Positions 59,067 to 64,000 of a stretch of DNA of 64,000 nt are shown one piece after another (within the stretch, counting starts at the first letter, position 1; each line of letters opens with the position of its first letter). The position numbers and the translations under genes are program-made. A model generated the notes under the pieces. It made no database searches. It saw only the letters and a program-made list of their open reading frames with translations, and had not been told where the DNA came from. This DNA is from an uncultured Candidatus Actinomarina sp. (GTDB lineage: Bacteria; Actinomycetota; Acidimicrobiia; Actinomarinales; Actinomarinaceae): assembly GCA_902619825.1 (NCBI GenBank), contig CACNFT010000001.1:329534-393533 (forward strand), given 5' to 3'.

Positions 59067-60275
59067 ATGGTAGAAGATAATTTAAAACTCCTGGTTGTCG
59101 CAGGAAGCAGTCTGGGTATTTATATAGTCTTAAGAACACTAGTTTTTCCACTTCTCAAACGTATAGCGAAAAAAACAAATACTATCATTGATGATCTTTT
59201 TTTAGAAAAAAAATTTTTAAATAGAGTATCTTTTGTCGCTGTATTTACTTTTTTAAATGGAATATTATTTACAGACTTTTCAACAGAATTATTAGACAGT
59301 GAAATTAGTCAACGAATAATTAGTTCGCTATTAGCAGTGTTCTTAGGTTTATCTCTAAATGAATTGCTTTCAATATTTAATAATGCATCAAGTAAATATG
59401 AAGCATTGAAAGACAGACCAATTAAAGGTTATATTCAGATCGTTAAAATTATTCTGAACGCATTTATATTCATTATCATTTTTGCAATTTTGTCTGGACA
59501 GTCAGTTACATATTATATAAGTGGACTTGGGGCGTTAACAGCAGTTCTCCTTTTAGTATTTCAAGACACAATTCTATCTTTTGTCGCATCGGTTCAAATT
59601 GGACAAAACAATATCATAAATAATGGTGACTGGATAGAGGTCCCAGAATTTGGAGCTGATGGGGATGTAATTGACATAGCTCTTCACACAGTAAAAGTAC
59701 AAAACTGGGATAAAACCATTACAACCATACCCACCTCAAAAATAATCTCTACATCAGTCAAAAACTGGAGAGGAATGTCTGATTATGGTGGTAGAAGAAT
59801 CATGAGATCAATAAGTATTGATATTTCAAGTATTAAATTTTTAACATTTGAAGAAATTGAAAAATTAAAAAAAATTGCTCCTATTAAAGATTATCTGAAT
59901 GAAAAAGTGCAAGAGTTGGAAATATTTAATAACGAATTAGCGTCTGGAGAATCAGTAACAGAACAAAGAAATTTAACAAATATTGGGACATTCAGAGCCT
60001 ATATAGAAAGCTATCTCAGACAAAATGAAAACCTAGATACTGAAAACATGACATTTTTAGTAAGACAATTATCACCAACAAACCAGGGTGTCCCTATACA
60101 AATCTATACATTTACAAAAACTACTGACTGGGTTGAATATGAAAACATTCAGTCAGATATATTTGATCATTTAATAGCAGTGTTACATAAGTTTGATCTG
60201 AGAGCCTACCAAGATGGTATTGTCGAAGCTGCAGCAATGAAAAATTTGCACTTTAATGAGGGTCTTGAAAACTAA
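59067..60275 (+). CDS. MscS-family mechanosensitive ion channel (YbdG-like)
   Basis: INNGDWIEVPEFGADGDVIDIALHTVKVQNWDKTITTIPTSKIISTSVKNWRGM. Confidence 0.92.
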   Translation: MVEDNLKLLVVAGSSLGIYIVLRTLVFPLLKRIAKKTNTIIDDLFLEKKFLNRVSFVAVFTFLNGILFTDFSTELLDSEISQRIISSLLAVFLGLSLNELLSIFNNASSKYEALKDRPIKGYIQIVKIILNAFIFIIIFAILSGQSVTYYISGLGALTAVLLLVFQDTILSFVASVQIGQNNIINNGDWIEVPEFGADGDVIDIALHTVKVQNWDKTITTIPTSKIISTSVKNWRGMSDYGGRRIMRSISIDISSIKFLTFEEIEKLKKIAPIKDYLNEKVQELEIFNNELASGESVTEQRNLTNIGTFRAYIESYLRQNENLDTENMTFLVRQLSPTNQGVPIQIYTFTKTTDWVEYENIQSDIFDHLIAVLHKFDLRAYQDGIVEAAAMKNLHFNEGLEN

Positions 60276-61756
60276 CTTAAAACTCTCTCTCTTAAGAGAA
60301 TAACAAATGCAATAACAACTATTAGATAATTAAAGTAATTTCCAAACAAACTAAATGGAGTTTGTGAGTTAATTGGATTTATGTTTTTGTTTAAGATTTC
60401 AGAAGTGAATAAATTTGTCTGTGATAAAACCTTTCCATTATTGTCGATGAATGCAGATTTTCCAGTTATTGCAGAATGTATGACAGGCCTATCATTTGAA
60501 ATCGCATTTGCACGAGACATTAATATAAATTGATCAGACATTCCGCTTTCTCCATAGCTGGCTTGATTTGTAAGAATTACAATAATCTCTGCTCCAGCCT
60601 GAACACTACTTCGAATATATCTTTGGAATGATCCCTCAAAAGAAATAACAGAGGCCAATTTATGTGATCCCATTTGAAATATTTTCTCTTGTTCTCCCCT
60701 AATCATATCTCTTGGAACTAGCGAAAGGGAAGGGATCCAATCAAGATATCTCCTAAAAGGAATGTACTCTCCAAAAGGTACTGGGTGTTGTTTCAGATAT
60801 TGATCTACAATTGTTCCCTCATTGTTGATAAATAGACCATAATTTTCAAAATTAGCTTCCCGTATTGGTCTGTCTCCACCAATTAAAAAATAAGAATTTA
60901 ACCTCTCAACTTCTATTTGAATATCGGTCAAGACCCGATCGTGAATCAGAGGATCATTGTTAAAACCGGTCGAGCTTTCAGGCCAAATAATCAGATCTTT
61001 TTCAGAGCTAATACTTTTTGTTAAATTTATATGACTTTCATATATTCTTGCTCTTTCGTTATTACATCTGTTTTTTGCTCCAGGACAAGGACTGTTTCCC
61101 TGGACAATCACAACACTAATCTGTTCAGATTTATTATTTTTGTCTAATAAATTAAAACTGTCGTTTAATAAAAATAATGAAAGAGGTGTAAATATTAAAA
61201 TGAAAAATACTAGTGAATCTTTCAAGTATGTATATTTCTTTTTATTTTCAAGTACAAATAAGACAACTAAAAGAGTCAACGATTGAATGATTAAAGAATA
61301 ACCTGTCGGACCAAATGTTTTAAAAATGCTTGGTAGGAGATTGAACGAGGTATCTCTATATCCTGAAATTAAAACTGTTGAAGTTGAACCCCATGGAAAA
61401 CCGCCAAATGGAAAGTAAGCCCTTAGTAAATCAAAAGTGCTTATTATTCCAATCAATATAAAAAAATTGTTATTGGTTTTTACAGCAATAAATTTAAACA
61501 GTTTTCCATAAAATCCATATAAAAGACCCATAAGAACAGAAAGAGGAATCCAAGCTTCGTAACCAATTGATTGGATACCAAATAAAATTACACCAAATGA
61601 TATTGCTCCAAATACTAGGCCTGAAAGAAATGGTTTACTACTTAATAAAATCCCTGAGTAAAAAAAGAACAGGGATGGAAATATGAAATACCAGAAGTTA
61701 AATGGGGGGAAGCTCAAAAAAAATAGGACTGAGGATATTATGATTCTAGTTTTCAT
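60272..61756 (-). CDS. lnt: apolipoprotein N-acyltransferase
   Basis: WGSTS; LIIWPESSTGF; KQHPVPFGEYIPFRRYL; VILTNQASYGESGMSDQFILMSRANAISNDRPVIHSAITGKSAFID. Confidence 0.9.
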   Translation of the reverse strand: MKTRIIISSVLFFLSFPPFNFWYFIFPSLFFFYSGILLSSKPFLSGLVFGAISFGVILFGIQSIGYEAWIPLSVLMGLLYGFYGKLFKFIAVKTNNNFFILIGIISTFDLLRAYFPFGGFPWGSTSTVLISGYRDTSFNLLPSIFKTFGPTGYSLIIQSLTLLVVLFVLENKKKYTYLKDSLVFFILIFTPLSLFLLNDSFNLLDKNNKSEQISVVIVQGNSPCPGAKNRCNNERARIYESHINLTKSISSEKDLIIWPESSTGFNNDPLIHDRVLTDIQIEVERLNSYFLIGGDRPIREANFENYGLFINNEGTIVDQYLKQHPVPFGEYIPFRRYLDWIPSLSLVPRDMIRGEQEKIFQMGSHKLASVISFEGSFQRYIRSSVQAGAEIIVILTNQASYGESGMSDQFILMSRANAISNDRPVIHSAITGKSAFIDNNGKVLSQTNLFTSEILNKNINPINSQTPFSLFGNYFNYLIVVIAFVILLRERVLS

Positions 61757-61794
61757 TATCTATTTAATGTTAACTCCGAATTTAAATTTCAAAA

Positions 61795-62529
61795 CTAAAT
61801 TATATTTCTCAATATAACTACCAATCCTGAGATTATTGAAAAGTATGTTACGGCTTTTGAAATTGCATTGTCAGAGACATCTGAAAACAGTAAGGAAGAT
61901 ATTTTTAATCCTACAGCAACTGGAATTGCAAGATATAAAAATAAAACTATATGATCTCTATAAATCTCACCACTAAAAAGCAAAAGACTAAGTGTTATCA
62001 TTATTCCAAACGTAAAAACAGCGTTTAACGATGGTCTGAACTCCTTACCAGAAGCTCCTCTATATAAAATTGCAATAGGAGGGCCTCCTACTCCTGCAAT
62101 CATTGCAAATATTCCAGATAATGTTCCAGCGATCCATGACGAATTATTATTCCTATTCACAGTCCAATTAAATAATGTTGCAATTCCTGCAAAAAGCACA
62201 ATTGATCCTACGCTTATTGAAAGTAGTTTCTCGTTCAAATTAATAAGGAGCAATAAACCCAAAGGGCCACCAATAATTCTTCCTAGAAATAAGAATTTAA
62301 ACGGTTTCCAATCTACTTCTTTTTTTTCACGTTGATATATACGAAAAGCCATAGGCAAGGCAAGTAAACTTAGAATTTGTGGCACTAGTAGTGGCTCAAT
62401 TTGGACAAGTATTGGTGAAGAAATAACAGCAAAGCCAAAACCTAATATTCCTTGGATCGCTGCACTTACAAATAGAAGTATTGAAATAAATATAAGCTCA
62501 ACTAGGGAAAGATCAAATGGATATGTCAA
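61795..62529 (-). CDS. TSUP (TauE/SafE-like) transporter, TTG start
   Basis: AAIQGILGFGFAVISSPIL; AGVGGPPIAILY; multi-TM. Confidence 0.88.
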   Translation of the reverse strand: MTYPFDLSLVELIFISILLFVSAAIQGILGFGFAVISSPILVQIEPLLVPQILSLLALPMAFRIYQREKKEVDWKPFKFLFLGRIIGGPLGLLLLINLNEKLLSISVGSIVLFAGIATLFNWTVNRNNNSSWIAGTLSGIFAMIAGVGGPPIAILYRGASGKEFRPSLNAVFTFGIMITLSLLLFSGEIYRDHIVLFLYLAIPVAVGLKISSLLFSDVSDNAISKAVTYFSIISGLVVILRNII

Positions 62530-62762
62530 CTAAGTGCTTTTTCCATTAACTCTAATATTTCACCTTCGTTTGTATGCCTTCCCGTTTCAAGTTTTGAATA
62601 AATAAGTACACCATTTAAATACAATTCAAAAACACCGCCTGTTCCTGGAATAAGATCAATCGATTTTACTTCTTTTCCGTATTTTTCAAGTATGTCTTCT
62701 ACCGTACTAACTGCACGGGGTGTATAGTTTCAAACAATACAAAATTCTAGTTTGATTTCCAT
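62526..62762 (-). CDS. SelW/Rdx-family selenoprotein (CxxU), in-frame TGA at 62730-62732
   Basis: ATG...TGT ATT GTT TGA AAC TAT ACA CCC CGT: MEIKLEFCIVUNYTPRAVSTVEDILEKYGKEVKSIDLIPGTGGVFELYLNGVLIYSKLETGRHTNEGEILELMEKALS*; matches Rdx C-x-x-U-N-Y-x-P-R-A and GG-FE-LNG-LIYSK-GR; not in ORF track. Confidence 0.95.
62702..62718 (-). promoter_or_regulatory. candidate bacterial SECIS hairpin for the Rdx selenoprotein
   Basis: CCGUGC-AGUUA-GUACGG, 6 bp (one G-U), loop G22-U23 counted from the UGA. Confidence 0.7.
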
Positions 62763-62799
62763 AAACAAATGTTACTATACGTAGCTGGATAAAAAGTTT

Positions 62800-62821
62800 T
62801 GAAAAACTTGCAGGTTTTTCA
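62800..62821. repeat. perfect inverted repeat in divergent intergenic region
   Basis: TGAAAAAC-TTGCAG-GTTTTTCA. Confidence 0.7.
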
Positions 62822-62835
62822 AATATTTGTTAAGC

Positions 62836-62853
62836 TTGTGAATATATTCACAA
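62836..62853. promoter_or_regulatory. 18-bp perfect palindrome upstream of the zinc-ribbon/copZ/copA cluster (candidate operator)
   Basis: TTGTGAATATATTCACAA, 13 bp before the 62867 ATG. Confidence 0.6.
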
Positions 62854-62866
62854 AGTGGGGAATTAA

Positions 62867-63061
62867 ATGACTGACGGATTAAAAGCAAGTCAAATAAAAG
62901 GTGGTATAAGACCTTCAAAGAGTTTTGACCAGGGCAGAGTTTGTAAAGAAGAATCTTGCAATACTCAACTAAGTATTTATAACAAAAGAGAGCACTGCTT
63001 TAACCATGCTCCTGTTAAATACCCAAGAGTTAGAGGAAGAATTCTTCAAGAAACTGCATAA
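62867..63061 (+). CDS. small CX4CX12CX2H zinc-ribbon-like protein (paralog of 41502-41705)
   Basis: GRVCKEESCNTQLSIYNKREHCFNHAPVKYPRVRG. Confidence 0.85.
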   Translation: MTDGLKASQIKGGIRPSKSFDQGRVCKEESCNTQLSIYNKREHCFNHAPVKYPRVRGRILQETA

Positions 63062-63112
63062 GTTTAAAAATTCAACTTAACAATATAAACAACTAACAAT
63101 TATTATTCTTAT

Positions 63113-63316
63113 ATGGCTACCAAATTTAGCGTTCCCGAAATAAGTTGTGATCATTGTAAAAGTACTATAGTAAACACTTTGTCAGGTGTTGAAAATATTG
63201 AATCAGTTGATGTTGACGTTCAGACAAAAAATGTAACACTGGAGTCCTCAGAAGAGATAAATTTAGATCTTGTTAAATCACTTCTTGATGAACAAGGCTA
63301 TACCATTGTCAGCTGA
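63113..63316 (+). CDS. copZ: heavy-metal-associated domain protein, copper chaperone-like
   Basis: ISCDHCKSTIVNTLSGVENIESVDVDVQTKNVTLES; HMA CxxC. Confidence 0.85.
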   Translation: MATKFSVPEISCDHCKSTIVNTLSGVENIESVDVDVQTKNVTLESSEEINLDLVKSLLDEQGYTIVS

Positions 63317-64000
63317 GACAAAAACGTTAGTTTTATCTGTTGAAGGAATGACCTGTGCAGCATGTGCTGCAAGAATAGAGAGAGTTCTAACAAAAGAAAA
63401 ATCTGTCAAAGATGTAGTTGTAAACTTTCCCCTAAAAAAAGCAATCTTAGAAGTTAACCCCGAAGATAATAATTCGGATGAATATATTCAAAGAATTAGA
63501 TCAATTGGATATTCAGCACGAGAAGAAATAGCTGAGGAGAAAAAAAGTAATACTAGAAAATTTCTTACTCCGTTTCTTTCTCTAATACTTACACTTAGTA
63601 TCAACCCACTCATTGGGGCTGATCAAGGTCTCGCCGCCTTAGGAGTAGGTTCATTAATAATTTTTGTTTTTGGTAGAAAATTTCACGTATCTGCTTTAAA
63701 AAATATAAAAAAACTTAATTTCAATATGGATACATTAATCTCCATTGGTAGTCTCTCCTCTTTCGCCATTGGAATTTTGCCAAATAATGGAGAATTAATG
63801 TACTTAGAAACAGGAGGATTCATAATTAGCTTCATTCTCCTTGGTAAGACAATAGAAGATATTTCAATTAAGTCATCTGTTTCAGTATCAGACTCCATAA
63901 TCGAAAGTATTCCCAAAGATGTAAATGTTTACAAAAATCAAATAATTGTTCGCAAGCCTTTAAATCAAATTGAAATTGGTGATGTCATCATAGTTAAGAA
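63306..64000 (+). CDS. copA: copper-type P-type ATPase, N-terminal part (runs off window; TTG start inferred)
   Basis: Open frame to window end: SVEGMTCAACAARIERVL...; KLNFNMDTLISIGSLSSFAIGI; FIISFILLGKTIEDIS. Confidence 0.85.
   Translation, partial: MSAETKTLVLSVEGMTCAACAARIERVLTKEKSVKDVVVNFPLKKAILEVNPEDNNSDEYIQRIRSIGYSAREEIAEEKKSNTRKFLTPFLSLILTLSINPLIGADQGLAALGVGSLIIFVFGRKFHVSALKNIKKLNFNMDTLISIGSLSSFAIGILPNNGELMYLETGGFIISFILLGKTIEDISIKSSVSVSDSIIESIPKDVNVYKNQIIVRKPLNQIEIGDVIIVK

Noticed and set aside
62526-62762. Rdx locus as a pseudogene caused by a nonsense mutation
   Set aside because: The UGA lies exactly at the CxxU redox position, a SECIS-like hairpin follows, the rest of the frame is intact, and selC/Sec-SelD are present.
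62800-62821. Inverted repeat as an intrinsic terminator
   Set aside because: It lies between divergent genes where no transcript should end; recorded as a repeat only.
63683-63916. 77-aa minus-strand ORF near the window end
   Set aside because: Antisense to the open copA frame, which has clear P-type ATPase motifs.

Overview
This 64 kb, AT-rich, gene-dense window looks like chromosomal DNA from a streamlined bacterium. It is probably a low-GC marine actinobacterium: a dnaK-grpE-dnaJ-hspR operon, a DUF3159-like protein, an LLM/F420-type oxidoreductase, EtfD-like and HrdB-type sigma proteins, and frequent TTG starts all fit, but the taxonomy is inference. I saw no rRNA, CRISPR array, prophage or transposon. 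Most genes are housekeeping: TldD/TldE, RpoD, HflX, Gnd, PepN, a caa3-type cytochrome oxidase cluster with CtaA/B/G, a glyoxylate shunt operon, an acyl-CoA dehydrogenase, EtfD-like, NadE, PurA/PurB, an Aap-type amino-acid ABC transporter, Lgt, Lnt, and CopZ plus a partial CopA. The main discovery is a dispersed selenocysteine system that the ORF track misses. It comprises (i) a tRNA-Sec (anticodon UCA, 92 nt) at 6788-6879; (ii) SelD with an in-frame UGA at its catalytic position (GAGU), so the real CDS is 32779-33801 on the minus strand; and (iii) an unlisted SelW/Rdx-family selenoprotein (CxxU) at 62526-62762 on the minus strand. Both UGA codons are followed by hand-foldable SECIS-like hairpins, and the Rdx stop overlaps the start of a TSUP transporter. 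Other notable items are a lipoyl/biotinyl-like domain inserted in an amino-acid ABC permease, two paralogous CX4CX12CX2H mini-proteins (one heading the dnaK operon, one upstream of copZ-copA) each preceded by a perfect palindrome, a structured leader RNA with terminator upstream of aceA-aceB, and overlapping or abutting stops at seven of eight convergent gene pairs.
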